64,000 bases of DNA, taken from the NCBI GenBank assembly GCA_038380795.1, contig CM076266.1:38205425-38269424 (forward strand), read 5' to 3'. The DNA comes from Pyrocephalus nanus. Its lineage: Eukaryota; Chordata; Aves; Passeriformes; Tyrannidae. Positions 51,288 through 64,000 of this stretch are shown here, in pieces. The notes below the pieces were generated by a model. The model was not told where the DNA came from, ran no database searches, and saw nothing but the letters and a program-made list of their open reading frames with translations. A program made the position numbers and the translations under genes. Within the stretch, counting starts at the first letter, position 1; each line of letters opens with the position of its first letter.

Positions 51288-52120
51288 AGGAGCCATGTAG
51301 TTTATATTCTTTTTCAAATTCTTTTTTGCCTAAATGTATTAAACATATCTGAGAAACTATAGTGAGTTTTGGGAGGGAGAACTTAAATTTTGTCTAATTA
51401 GATGAAAGCCTCAACTAATATTGATTTCAGTTTATCTTTCCCAGACCTCCACACTTGTGCATGACACTGATCAGACTGCATTAGGTCAACTGATAATGTA
51501 GATTTTTTATCTATTGTAATGGAGCTCTCAGTTGTGTAAGAAATTAATTATCAGAATGCTGCATTAAGCCACAAGTTCTGTCAGAAGGCGATTCTACTTC
51601 TGGTTTCTTGGGAAGAATGCACATACAAATTTGCAAAGCAGAGCCTAATTATAGTGAAAAAAAGTGAAAGTGGGCAGAGGTTGACAAACTGCTGCCAACT
51701 ATACTTTGGCATTTCCTGGGAGGGAAGTTGCCGCGACTCTGTCCTGCACTTGGACAAGCAGAACTTTGGATCCTGGCGCTACCCTTATTTCCTTCTGCCA
51801 GCGTTTTCCCTTGCTCACCTCTTTGCTGTGGTGTGTGTTTGTTTCACCCCTGTGTGAGAAGCTGCCAGCTGTGTGGTGCTGGGAGCAGCTTCATTATATG
51901 ACAGCAGTTAGGGAAACTGCTCCAGCAACGTGTACGCATAAAGGTAGCCCTAGAACAGCAGCGCTCACAGCTGCGCTGGAGCCTATGAGTGTCCATGAGA
52001 AATGGGATTTTTCTGTTTCAGATAGGAATTGATATCCTCCTTACTGTCAAAAATACTTTTATTCTGTCTGTGTTTGCACGATACACTATTTAACCAGCAA
52101 TATATTTCTGACTTTTACAG

Positions 52121-52225
52121 AACCGGAAGATGAGGATAAGTCTGAGAACTCTCTTTCTTCGCTTCCTGATAGTGTCTCAATAGCATCTTACCGATATGAT
52201 AAAGAGGATGAAGCACCTTCTGATG
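52121..52225 (+). CDS. SKAP2: SKAP2 coding exon 4 (acidic linker)
   Basis: 105 nt that complete Glu64 and add residues 65-98, ending with one base of a Gly codon. The last part, SIASYRYDKEDEAPSDG, matches human SLASERYDKDDEAPSDG and confirms SKAP2. The first half (PEDEDKSENSLSSL) is acidic and Ser-rich and differs from the human EEYDDPFAGP segment, so a tyrosine-containing acidic motif there seems to be absent. The linker joins the dimerisation region to the PH domain, which is in exons not seen here. The acceptor is CTTTTACAG and the donor GATG|GTATGT, in phase 1. Confidence 0.95.
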
Positions 52226-55200
52226 GTATGTGACGCTCTTTACCTTTGAATGTACTAGATTTGCCAGTGTGCTATGAACTCACGTAATCGGATCCTTGTG
52301 ATGCGAATCTTAGTGTTAGAAAACAGATAAACAGATAAACATCACAGCTGGACAGTTTTCTTACCTTTAGAAGAACCTTTAAAGGAACTGAAGAGCTCTC
52401 TCTAGTGGTCCTTGAGCATAGTGAAGCTGTCTCAGATTTACATGGTGTTTTCAAACTCATGTTTTTTGATAATAAAGCATCTTCTGTAGATGCATATGTT
52501 TTTAAAGATAGATCAGTGGCTAAAACAGTGTGAATATTTGTAGTAACAAATTGTTTGTTAATTCAACATTATCAGATTCTTGCTTAATTTTATTGTGCTA
52601 CTTAATGGCTTACTGTATTATTTATCTATTAAATAATGAAACAGTTTATGTGATTGATATTTTTCTGCAAACTCCATCCAGAATAGGTTCATAAAATATT
52701 AAATTAATTATTCCTACAATGTTTCCTTCCATTAAGACAGTTTTTGTTATATAAATTTTAAATTTGAGTTTGCATTTAAAAAAAAACCTAGGCTCCATAG
52801 CTGTTTTCCATGTTGCTTTATTTTGTATTCATTAAGTTTAATGCTAAATGCGGCTGTTCTGAAGACATGAACAATTGAATATTTCTACAGTTAACAAGCT
52901 TGCTTTAGCATAGTGTCCATATTTTTGAGATTTGTTTATTGTATATGTAATATAAATACCTTCAATGGATAATATATGGCAATAAATTAAGTATATATAC
53001 AAATAAATTAACGATGTATATTAATTTGTGGCACTAGAAGTTAGATAGACTTACTACTGAATGATGTTTTCTGACATGATATGATGATCAAACTGTGCAG
53101 CTCCATCTCGAAATACAATTGCTGAATGAAAATATGCTTCCTGTAACATAGCACTCCACATTTTATGTTATCCAGATTATTCCCTTTGGAAACATAAATT
53201 GCTTTTATGAGGTATAAAATTATGTCTATTGCAGAACAGGGATAAGTCAAGTACATGCATAAGTGATAAACCTTCTAACCACTGATTCAGAATAACGCAA
53301 ATTTTTTATGTCCAGAAGTCTGTAAAATGTGTAACAATAATAATCACACTTTTTTTTTTTTTATATTGAGCTTATTGCATGTTGGCAGTGTGACCTTCTA
53401 TTAAAAAAATAAAACCAGGCCTTTTTGCTCTCTGGTTGAAATGTAATTATCACTCAAATTGAATATGGCTTTTAGGAAACCCAAGCTAATTTTCAAAACT
53501 ACAGATGAATGCAACTTTCCATGTATTTATTTTTGCTTACAAACATAATCTTAACATTATTTCTAATTGTAACTTAATAACATGGTACTGATTGCATAAA
53601 GGGTATATGACAAAATTACGTGACTATTTAATAGGAGATATGATTATAGAATTGTTTCAAAACAGTTAATAATAAAAAAAGTGATAATGTTCATAAACCT
53701 AAATAATGAATGGCTGAAGAACGCTGATGCGAGAGTATGTGAAATACCCTATGAGTTTGTACTGATAAGTGATTAATTTTAGCCTGTTTTGAAGCTATGA
53801 GAGTAGGTATAATAGCTGCTCAACAATATCTTTGCTAGCTTGTACCAGTTGAGCTAGAAATATAGTGGGTGCAGTTCTATTGAATTTGCGGTGATATTAC
53901 TGGTCTTTCTGTATTTCATGATAAATCCTCTTTAATTCCCTAGTGAGAGTGCAGCACTAGGAAAATTTGAGAGAAGGTGGTAAATTTTGATCTGTAAATA
54001 CTTCCATTTACTGGAGTAGCGTTCCTGTTTTTTTCTCTTGGAATGTCCAGTGTGTCATTCTAAGCCCATTTTGATTTTAACAAATATATAATCCATCATT
54101 CCAGTCTAGCCACCTAGACTATGAAAACATATGCTGGGAGAATCTTCTAAGAGGTGGATTGATCCTCAGAGGTGCCTTTGGTTCAGTCCTTATAGGCATG
54201 AATGGGTTTGTTAAAGCTTAATACTGTATTTTTGTTTTCTAGCAGTCTGTTAATGTTCAATATTTAAATCCTACTCAAGAAGCTGAGTTTGTAAGGTACA
54301 TGTTTGATCTTACACGATTACCAGTTCAGTTCAGCAAGGCTCTGTGCAGGTCTAAAACCTGATTTGTGTTGGATCAATGCTCTCAGCGTTAACAGAGGGC
54401 CCTATCTGTAGGTAACCAAATTGAGTTGATTTTTAGTTATGTTTTAGTTCCATTCATATTTTTATGTAAAATCTTCTGTATATATTTTCTGCTAAAAACC
54501 CCAAAACAAAATGGGCATTTCTCTTTATATACCTGAGTTAGACTGCAAGGTTTGTGTGACTTGTGAAAGTGTCACTATTTGACTTTGCAGCCTTATTGTC
54601 AAAACATAATTTGTGAAGGTACCCACTTGGTAACAGATAAAGCATTAGTGTATTACGTGTATGCTACAGTCATTGTAAAATCCTGGAGTTTTTGTGTGAC
54701 CTTTGTCTAATGGTGTATTAATTACAAGAGAGATAATCCATTTAACAATAAGTATGGGATAACTAAATTAGCACAGGTCACCTAAAGGCCTTTTGTCAAA
54801 TCTGATTGTTATGTTGTCCTTTTGACTTTTACCTTATGGTAGGCACTAACAAAGTATCTAAACTTTGATGGATTATAAACTCTAAACATGATATGTATTT
54901 TTCATAATGCTAATGTAATTTTCTAGGTACTGAAAAGGTCAAACCCCCACGTCTCTGTGTGCATTCTAAGTCTGTCTTTCCTTTTAATATTTCTTTTTCT
55001 CTGTTCCTCTGGTTCAAAAGTTCACTCAGTTCCCAAATGGCCACCTAATTTTCCAGTTATTCCCTCAAGCCATATGTGTTTTGGTTTCTTTATGGTTTAT
55101 TAGGTACTGTAGGAAAGTAGCATAAGTTATATCATCTAATGAAATTCAAGCACACTTCAGTGATGCTTTGACTTGATTGCTGGCAGCAATTAAATCACAA

Positions 55201-58200
55201 CGAAGGAGAATGATGCATAGGCTTACGTATCCAGACACCCTACAGAAATTGGAAGAGGGATAAAACACAACAAAACGCCCAAATAAAATAACAAAATCCA
55301 AAAACAAGACAGACCAAGCAAAACAGCACTGCCAGGCACTCTGGTCTTAACTTGATTTTTTTTTTTTATTGGCTAACAGGCTGATTGATAGCAAAATCAT
55401 AACTTGCTGTATGCTAACAGGCAGAGTTCACTTGTAGGTTATTGTGAGCTGATAAAGGGTTAGATGGAGTTTTGATTTTCGCATTGGTCCTTGGTGCACC
55501 AGATTAATGGAATTTCAATGAGAGACTGGAGTAGTCACAGCTTTGTCAGAAAAACAGATGGAGATTCTATAGCCATGTCTGCTCATTAATACCAGTTGCC
55601 TGAAAGGTGTACTACTTCTCTATACAAAAGACTCAACATAATTGATTTTTGAGCGGAGTATTTTTTCACTTATTGATGACTAGGTTTCTTGCAACTTAAA
55701 TGACAGGTTTTTGTATAGTACATTGTATAACAATGTTATGTCTGGTAATTTCTTACTCCCATCTGTATTTTGAAGAATATGTGTAGTGGGAAATAGATAT
55801 ATCTTGATTAGTTAAAAAACGGAGTATACCAAAATACTTAAAAATTGGAATACTAGGAGTTTCTTTCAATTTGGTAACAAACTTGTTTTTGGTTGAGATG
55901 TCAGTGGGGGAGAAGTTACTATTTTTCATTTACTTTCCACGTTTCTTGGGATGGTATTAAATATAGGTTCAGTGGTAGGCTGAAACTTCCCTATTTAACA
56001 ATGTAATCTTCTTCTATAATATAAAGGTATTTCTTTAACTGTAATTTTTTTTTGGTTTATGGAATGTTAATTTGATTCCATGAGTAGGAAATGCCATTAG
56101 TATTTAAGGAACAAAAGTTCTGACTTTGTAAGTATTGAGTGAGAGAGAACCTCTGAAGAAGACATGTCTGTTTAGCTCTACAGAGAGTATGTCATTTGAT
56201 AATAACTGGATCTAAAAACGCAGTGAGTGCTGTGATAAAATAATTTAGATCATCACCATTTCTACGGAAGGTCAGAAATGTTGCCTTGAGTATGTAAGGA
56301 TGAAAATGTGTCTGGGGACTTTTATGCTCTTCAAACTATTATATTAGGCTATAGCTTATGAATAAAATATGGTTTTTAGTAGAAAATCCTTAAACAGTGT
56401 GAGAATCTCATATTAAATCTCCCCATAGTTGAAGTGGAGGAAGGTAGGGCTAAAGCAAGCTAAACAGGGCATTTGGAGAACTTGGAGGAAACAGAATAAA
56501 TGAAAGGGTTGTGCCTAAACTGTTTGTTATCAAAGTGCAGTCTTGAAAACGAGCAAAATTTATTGCTCCTGCAACGTGCATTTCTTGCTAAAATTTTTGG
56601 ATGAAGCAACAGGCCTTGGCACTTTGTTTTCATGCAGCTTCTTTGGAAAAGTTCTATGCAAGTCTTTGCAAGCTTGAGTCAACTACTTTACATGATCTAT
56701 AGTATTTACTTTGTATGAAGGTCACATTTTGCATTTTGATTGATCAAGTGAGAATGAAAAATTTTTTGACTGAGTTTTGCATGCTGCTTCTTTTGACATT
56801 TTAAGCCTCAAATACAAATACTGATTAAGCTTCCCCCCCCCCTCTTATTTTTTCTGTTTGTGTCACTGAAGAAGAGTGGGATAGAGTTCAGTGTAAGACT
56901 TCATGCCCACTTTCTTCAACTACATTCCTACTGAGTTTATTTTTGAGGCACTATATTAAAGCAAAAATTGTGTTCCATCACAGAGCCAGTTAAGCAGTGT
57001 TAGCAAGTAAGCAAGGTAGTAAAGGCTTGAGAATGGAAAATGCAACTAGGATTTTCTGTCCTTTCTCTTTTTGTCCTTCTTATGTCTCCAGTCTTGTATT
57101 GGTTTACCACTATTTTAGTAACAGAATCATGTACATGTTTGCTTGTCTTGGGGATGACAGTATTGGAAGTTTACCTGAGTTATTCTTGATTAGTTATTTG
57201 CTTTTCAGTATTGGAGAGAGCTACAATCTTAAGTGCATGACAGCCATTCAAAGGAGTGGGAAACTTCTTTATTTGTCTTGTTTTTCCCATAGATAGATCT
57301 CATTGAAGGCAGAAAGCCAGGTATTTTATTATTTCTTATAGCTCTTTAAATATTCAAGCTTGAATAAAAAAAGTCATATTGAGGGGAAGCAAGGTCTAGG
57401 TTTATTAGGACGTTTGATCTTTGGTAAGAAAAGGTGGCTTCTACTTCCTGCTCTTCCTAGGAACTGGCAGAGGGCAGTAGCCTATCATATGGAAAATGGG
57501 TAAAGATGGGACTTTGGCATGCTAACTTTGTTCTGAGGACATGCTAGTTTTTTTTCAGAATTGTGAACAGGAAATAATGTAATTTATTATTTCGGTATAG
57601 GTAGGTAATTTTAGGTTTTCATCAGTGGTTTAGTAGACTCTTTTGCTATGTCTGAACACATTTTGTATGGCAGAGGAAATACTGTGTCTTGCAATGTGTT
57701 ACGATTCTGCATTTCTGGCTGAAAAGGTAATATGATGATCAGAAGTGTTGCTTTCAGAATTCTAAAAAATTGCAATTAGCAACTCAGCCTTAAGCAGGAA
57801 GACTGAAGCCTAGAATTCCCAATGTGGTATGCTGATGCTCTCAGAGGAAGGATGTGTCACTAGGAAATTAGGCTGAGACACTTATGGACAGTTTAGATGT
57901 CATCCAGAATACAATCTTTTACGAGCTGGCAGAACACAATGAAAAGTATAATGTACTGAAGAGGAACTTAAAATATGGAATATTTTTTTGAAACTTAGTT
58001 TATGAGGATATTGATGCATGTTGGACCACGTGCATAAATTACCAGATAAAAATCTGTTTGTTTAACAGATGAGAAGAGGGTGCTAACGGTTGTTGAATTG
58101 TTAAAAGAAGATCAACTCCTTGTTGGATAGGAGAGGTCTTAAGAGTAAAATCAGTGTATTCAACCTTAATCTGCCTGAGATGTTTCTTGGCAGGCACCTG

Positions 58201-60700
58201 TCTCATCTTTCCTAGAAATCTGTCCTGGTGCAATTTCAGTCTCCCTTGGACAGCTTGCCCCAGTGCTGCACTCTGTTTGCTATAAGAGGATACATACTCT
58301 AAGCTCTTTGTTAGTCTTTTGACTTTTGACTCTCTTTTGTCTGTAAAAAACATGACAATGGCATATATTTTTTCCCTCTGTCATGAATATATTTGAAGAC
58401 TGAATAGAATCTTTATAACTCTCCACATGCAGCTGCTGTTGAAACCTTACGAAAAGAACAAACAACTGAACTGCTTGCTTGCTTGCTGGTTTGTTTTTAG
58501 GAACCACAGAAATGCATATAGCAGCAGTGACTTACTTGGACAAGCAGAAAGTTTTAAAAAAAGAGAATAGCATGTGCAATATGCAAAGCTAACCTAATTA
58601 ATTTTGATTTAAACCATTTGAACAGAACATAAGGGAATAATATCTGATAGGAAGCAGAAATTTTAAGTGAAATTTTGTTCCTAATAAAGTCAACAGTCAA
58701 GTTAAAAATGGCATCATGTAGGTTAACAGTGTGTGCAAATTGATGATACTAAAATGTTTGAACTTCTAATTATCATAATGAAAAACTTCCTATTAAACAA
58801 TAAACCCCTGTGTTCTTTTAGCATTTACCTTTCTCCCATGGGAGAGATGACATGGTTTGTTGCTCATTTTATTTCATCTATGTTGCTTCAGTGACTGAGC
58901 AGTAACAAAACAGCCATGTATGCTCCACTACTAAGTAGGACAATATCCACAATAAAAAACTAATAATGACCTGCTTAACCCATTTCTTTTTCATATTAGG
59001 TCATAATTCAAGATATGTAACAACATTATGAAAAAAAAAAAAACAAACCCAGAAAGCTGAACTGAATAGATTTTTCTGTTTACATTATCTTGCTTGTTGG
59101 CCTAATGTCAGATCGGTTCTTACACATCACAAATAGCTGACATAAAAAGGAAGAGGAAAGGTTTTCCTTCAGCCTCTTGGGTATTTGATAAGCTTTTCTA
59201 GTGTGTTTTGGAGGCTGTTAATTATGGATTTAGGACCTTATTAATGCTTTACCTTGGCTGAGTGATTTTTCTACCTTCTGATTTCCTGAAATTCTGCTTT
59301 CTTCTTGCAAGCAGTAATGGCAAGTCAGCTTCCATTCTGCTCCTTACTGCTTTCCTTGCAGAATTGGGCAGATGCATCAGTTGTAGATGATAGCTCTCAT
59401 TCACGCCGTTCCAGTGGCACCTCGAGGTGGGTGGGTACCTTTCTGGTACCAGAGGTGAGCAAGTCCAATGGATTGGTGCTGCTTGGCTTTCAAGGCACAG
59501 AGGCATCTTTTCCTTCCTGGCATCTACCAAGTATGGCAGGAAAATAGTTCTGCCTTCAACATATACTATAGAGTAGCCCCAAACATTTTGGGGAGAACAA
59601 ACTCTACATAACCATAGTGTTTTCTTGGTTTTAGACTAGATCAGAAATATGTAAAACAATGATTGTGTGATACTTCATGTTTTGTCTCAAGGATGAGGCT
59701 TTCAAGGTCTTACTGGGGTTAAAAAAAAGAAGTGTAGACTTGCAATGCAAGTACAAACTAAGTTTGGCATGTGTATCCATCCTAATGAACAGAGAAAGAT
59801 TTTCCCCATACTCCTGGTTTTGTGTTAACTGATAAGTAGTTTCTGTAAAGATGCAAAGTGAATCTGTAGAGTTTAAGCAAGAATGAAACAGGCCTGTTTT
59901 CTCTCAGGCATCATGCAGTCCAGGCATTAATTTAGTGGATTTGGGTTCATTTCCTTTTTAAATAAAAGCAAAGTTGCAGTGGACTAATATACTTGTCAAT
60001 TTTCAGATTAAATTTGAGTGGAAAAGTAAAAACTATGTCATGAAAAGGTTTATTGAAGTATTTTGCAAGGAGAAAACATTGTAGATAAAATCTTTATGGT
60101 ATCCTCTGTATGGACAAGTTCATTATTGCCCTTCAAGAAGATGTTGCAGATAATTGTTCACTGCTTAAAGGTTTTCAGCAAGAACCATACTTCTTTGGAC
60201 ATCTGTCACTAGGCAGTATTAGTTTGATTGGTAGTTTTCTCAGTAATTCTTCACAGATGTTTACTTGGTATAATTACAATAGTAGGACTTAAGAGTAGAG
60301 TAGCAGACTAATATGGGTGAATGTTGTATTTTCTCCAGACTAAGATTACTAGTACAGTTTCTTAACTAATATTACGCAGAGCCTGTTCACCACTGTCACT
60401 ATAATGACAGGAATTATCCCATGAGAATCTTAGTTTTGTCTTCTCTACTGCTGATAGTCAAAAATAGTTTTGAGCCCCTTTTGGGCAAGGAATTATGGAT
60501 GAACCTGTACTACAAAATTGATGAAAACCTTTTCTGGTATAAATAAGATTTTCTTGTCCTTCTGAATGTTTTCTCTGTCTACCTGAACACAGGTTCCTTA
60601 ACAGAAAGTACGTCACAGCCTGATAATAACTTTTCAGAGATATCCTGTTCTTCATGTGAAACATCTTTTTGCTTGTTCCTCAAATTTTATATTTCTGTAT

Positions 60701-60856
60701 ATCATAGAATCATACAATTGTTTGAGTTTGAAGCAACCTTAAAGATCATCTAGTTTCTGTCTGCCATGGGCAGGGACACCTTCCACTAGACTGGGTTCTC
60801 AAAGCCTCATCCAACCTGGCCCTGAATGCTCCAGGGCTGCAGCTTCCACAACTTGG
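60701..60856 (-). mobile_element. CR1 LINE 3'-end fragment
   Basis: It starts ATCATAGAATCATACAATTG, the reverse complement of the CR1 terminal repeat. It then follows the typical CR1 3' UTR order: AAGATCATCTAG, GCCATGGGCAGGGACACC, TTCCACTAGACTGG and CATCCAACCTGGCCCTGAA. The element is therefore on the minus strand, 5'-truncated, about 155 bp, and moderately diverged. The right boundary near CACAACTTGG is approximate. Confidence 0.93.
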
Positions 60857-61730
60857 ACGTGGGTTATATATAAATACTCACTATATATATTCAAAGATAC
60901 AGTTAGTTTGTTATGTGCTTCACATATCTTCACTTGTGCATCACTGCTTTGCATTGAGGAGGTAAGGGGAAAGGATTAGTGTTGAGATAATGTGAATGGG
61001 GGCAGAAGGATGTTTGGATTGTGTACGTGACTGTGTTGTAAGACGGAAATGGAATGGAAATGAGAAGTGAAGGTGGTCCAGGTCTTTTTGGTAGGTAATA
61101 GATGAATTGTTCTTTTGCAACTATGGGTACAGGAAATGGGCCTTATTATTACAGTTGCCTGGAAAATAAGTTAATGGAAGTGTTGTCATTGACTTCCAAT
61201 GCAAAAAAAAAAATTAACCGTGCCTGTTTTCACATGGACTCTCTAACATATTTTTATAATTCTGTCAGTTTTGTGTTTAGTAATTTGAATAGTGTGAAAA
61301 TAAAGTGGTGCGGGAAAGCTTGTCTTTTAGTTTTCTAGAACTGCTTTCCTTATATGATAGTAGGAGTGTACTGATATTTCTAACATCTTTTTCAGAAGCT
61401 AGCTTTAATGCTGTCTTTTAACAGAAAAATAATTGGTGAGACTACCACAAATTTGTTTGATCAAAGCTTTTTGGAATAGTTTAGCAAAATGTCCATTTGG
61501 TATTTGTGTGTGAAAAATAACTGCCTGCTAAGAGTTGAAAATACACAAAAGAATGTAGTCATAACATAGAGAAGTACAGAGATATTTTTTCCTCTGTAAT
61601 CTGTATAGCTAACGCTTGGAATTTCAGGTCAAAAATAAACACAGCAAAATAAAAACTTGTAAACCACACTACATCTGCAAATTTAATTTGGAAATATGGA
61701 CTACATGATGCAGATGACAGAGGTTTGTGG

Positions 61731-61757
61731 TTTTTTTTTGTGTTTTTTTTTTTTTTT
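61731..61757. repeat. T-rich tract
   Basis: T9, then GTG, then T15 in intron 4. No associated element is recognised. Confidence 0.8.
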
Positions 61758-64000
61758 AATGTATGGCATACCCTTTTTACTGTCTCAGATCACTGGAATC
61801 TTCCAGGGCTCTCATTCATTTGTGTGATATTTAGAATGTGGTATAAAAATAATGTGAAAATGCCATAGTGAGCTGGTGATAATTGATTTGCTCCATCACA
61901 CAGAAATACCTCTTGTTTTCCTCTTCCTCCTCCCTTGGGCAATAATCATGGGATCAAGCTGCCAGTCTGTAGATATAATTTTTCCAGCAGTGCCATCTGG
62001 CTCCTTGGCACTGGAAGTTGTATTGGCTTCTTTGCCGTTTCCACTGATTTTTGTCAAATGTTAGTCCGTTGATGAGATGTCTTTTGCTAGTGGGTGCTGA
62101 TTTCTTCCTCCCCCCTGAGTGAATATTGTTTTTTATTGGTATTGTAAAGGACCGCTTATTTTTAGTTTTTAATTATTAATAGCATTTAGGACTTAATATG
62201 GCATCTCTTTGAGGAAAAATTAGGATTTATGTATAAATTTGTTTCCTTTACCCACGGTGAAAATAGCTTTGCAGGACTTTTGTGTGTTTTGAATAGTCCT
62301 AGCTTCATGTCCTCTCAGAGATTTTCATAGATCTTCAACATTAATACAGAATTGTTTCCTTTTTATTTTGGAAACTCACTTTTAAAAGAAATGATGAATA
62401 AACAATAAGAATTTGTAGGGTCTGTGTAACAGATATACCAAGCAATATGATTTGGAATAACCAGGCAACCAAGCTATCCTTTTTATCACAGAACTGCAGT
62501 TTTATTTTTGCTGTCACCTTTTCTTAAAAAAAAAAATTAAAAAAATCTAGAAGTGGGGGTTCAGTAGGACAAACACATCTGCGTTGCTTTATTCTATTCA
62601 GGCCTTAGATGCATTTCACTCCCATACAAGATGTAATGGCAGTATTGATAGAGTTAGAAAAGAATACTCTGTAAATAGTATTTTAATACGGATGGAAGGT
62701 GGGAGGAAAATCCTGTTGATATAAATGATTTTTGTAATTATTATTATTACTAGTTTCTTATTTTTTTTTAATTTTTATTTCCTCTACTGGTCAGAGACAG
62801 TGATTTAGAAGAGAAAAAAGCTTGAGGAGCTGAGGATCCCAACCAAATATGAAGAACAGAGTTTCAGATGACGCATTTGTATTCTGCTTTGAAAAAAAAA
62901 CAACCCTTGGATATTTTATGTGAATTAAAAAAAAAAAAATCTGAAGCCCTTTCTGTTATTATGTAAGTGAACCCCTATTAACCAGGACAAGGCTAACTAA
63001 TTTAAATACTTTATATATTTTTCAATTTGTATTTTAACCTCCATTTTTAGGTGCTATGTCTCAGATGAGTGACTTATGTTCATCCCTGGGTGTAAATCTA
63101 AATTTTCTATTGTGTTGGAAATATTTCCTGAAAGTTATTCAAGGTAACCTTGCAAACTCTCAAACACAAACAAATGTGCTTAGTTGGCCTATAGGAATAT
63201 TTTTATATTATTATCCCTAAAAGTAGAAAATAATGAGCACTATTTCTTTATCATAGTCTTATTACTACGCTAGTGTAATGCCTTTGTTAATAAAATGCTA
63301 TTAGACTGGTATGTAAATCAATATTCATGTGTTTTCCCAGCATTGCAGAAATTGTCCAGTACTGGAAATTATATAACTAAAAATCTTACATGGGGCAAGG
63401 AGGGCCTTGAATGAGAATTTTGTAGCAGTTGTTTTGAATTAAATTCTAAGGATCTCTTGGTGTCTCTTTTCTAGTAGTTTTTTAAAGAAAACAAGTACAA
63501 CAGACAGGATGTCTGAATGCAGGACTCCTTATCAGTAACTTGACTCTGACACAGAGTATTTTTAACCTATGAGTTCAGCTGAAAGAATCAGTAGAAAGGG
63601 CTATAATATCAAAGTATGGCAAGCATAACTAAATATGCACGATCTATTGTTAATAGTAAAAATATAAGTCTTTAGGCTCACAGAATATATTCTCTCATGA
63701 AAGATTTTAAGGGCGGAAGTATATCATGATTTTCTAAAATAGCATCAAATCTTCTTTTTGTTCGTAACTAAAATGTGAAGATAGAACGTTGCTGCTAATC
63801 AATTGTCTGAGATGCCACCTCATTAAGATTTACACGATCATCAAAAATGCCCAGAATTGTTTGTTGGCTATATCCTAACTCAAATATATAAAGGGGATAC
63901 CACAGCATTTTTCTTTAGAATCGCAGGGAGTTCAGTGACCTTTTGTGGCAAATTATGTAGAAAGAAAATATTTATATTCATTTAAAATAACCTCCATGAA

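Larger units (their letters stand above)
41895..52120 (+). other. SKAP2: SKAP2 intron 3 (about 10.2 kb)
   Basis: Donor GTGAGT at 41,895; acceptor CTGACTTTTACAG ending at 52,120. It contains the isolated CpG island, a nuclear-receptor site cluster (42,622-42,675), an A run, a TAG/TAA microsatellite, a T run, an ERVL-type solo LTR (49,211-49,771) and a (TTTG)n. A GC-richer patch at 51,700-51,990 just before exon 4 has frames up to 108 codons but no recognisable protein. No other gene was recognised. Confidence 0.85.
52226..64000 (+). other. SKAP2: SKAP2 intron 4 (partial, runs off the window)
   Basis: Donor GTATGT at 52,226. No acceptor followed by the expected PH-domain sequence (human begins AQFPPIAAQ) was found before base 64,000, so intron 4 is at least 11.8 kb. 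Contents are AT-rich DNA, a CR1 fragment, T- and A-rich tracts (53,350-53,362; 61,731-61,757; 62,927-62,939) and two exon-like segments (59,362-59,426 and 63,051-63,143) that do not resemble SKAP2. Confidence 0.8.

Noticed and set aside
39513..52225. SKAP1 as the identity of the gene
   Set aside because: YSWEF resembles SKAP1, but DVETF, LKGENLSKK and RYDKEDEAPSDG are specific to SKAP2.
1..64000. CRISPR arrays, operons, tRNA or rRNA genes, phage or plasmid modules
   Set aside because: No regularly spaced repeats of CRISPR type, no tRNA or rRNA core motifs and no prokaryotic gene density were seen; the window is vertebrate nuclear DNA.

Overview
This is vertebrate nuclear DNA, almost certainly from a bird and probably from the Neoaves/passerine side. 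The clues are two CR1 LINE 3' ends (about 13,934-14,020 and 60,701-60,856), an avian ERVL-type solo LTR (49,211-49,771), AT-rich non-coding DNA with short microsatellites, and one gene made of small exons with long GT-AG introns. Nothing suggests bacterial, plasmid or phage DNA. Nearly all open reading frames outside the four exons below are chance frames.

The one gene I recognise is the 5' part of SKAP2 (Src kinase-associated phosphoprotein 2, SKAP-HOM), on the + strand. Four coding exons join without a frame break: exon 1 (29,030-29,087), exon 2 (39,513-39,618), a 26-nt micro-exon 3 (41,869-41,894) and exon 4 (52,121-52,225). Together they give the first 98 residues plus one base: the N-terminal dimerisation helices and the acidic linker before the PH domain. 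The PH and SH3 exons must lie beyond base 64,000, since I found no PH exon in the last 11.8 kb.

Layout: 1 to about 28,180 is intergenic DNA with no recognisable gene. In human, the SKAP2 5' end faces HOXA1, so the left edge probably points toward the HOXA cluster and this stretch may hold HOXA or SKAP2 enhancers; that is inference from synteny. About 28,180-29,530 is the SKAP2 CpG-island promoter. It has CCAAT boxes, an ETS site, a TATAAA, a perfect NRF1 palindrome and a tandem array of GC boxes about 21 bp apart. The rest is introns 1-3 and part of intron 4, carrying the LTR, one CR1 and simple repeats.

The observations most worth a second look are: the 21-bp GC-box array just before the start codon; an overlapping upstream ORF that crosses the exon 1/2 junction; a small isolated CpG island that begins in micro-exon 3 and stays open in the exon's frame; an exact palindromic thyroid/retinoid receptor site with two further half-sites in intron 3; and a 12-bp perfect hairpin in the intergenic region. 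I found no evidence of a wholly new biological system.
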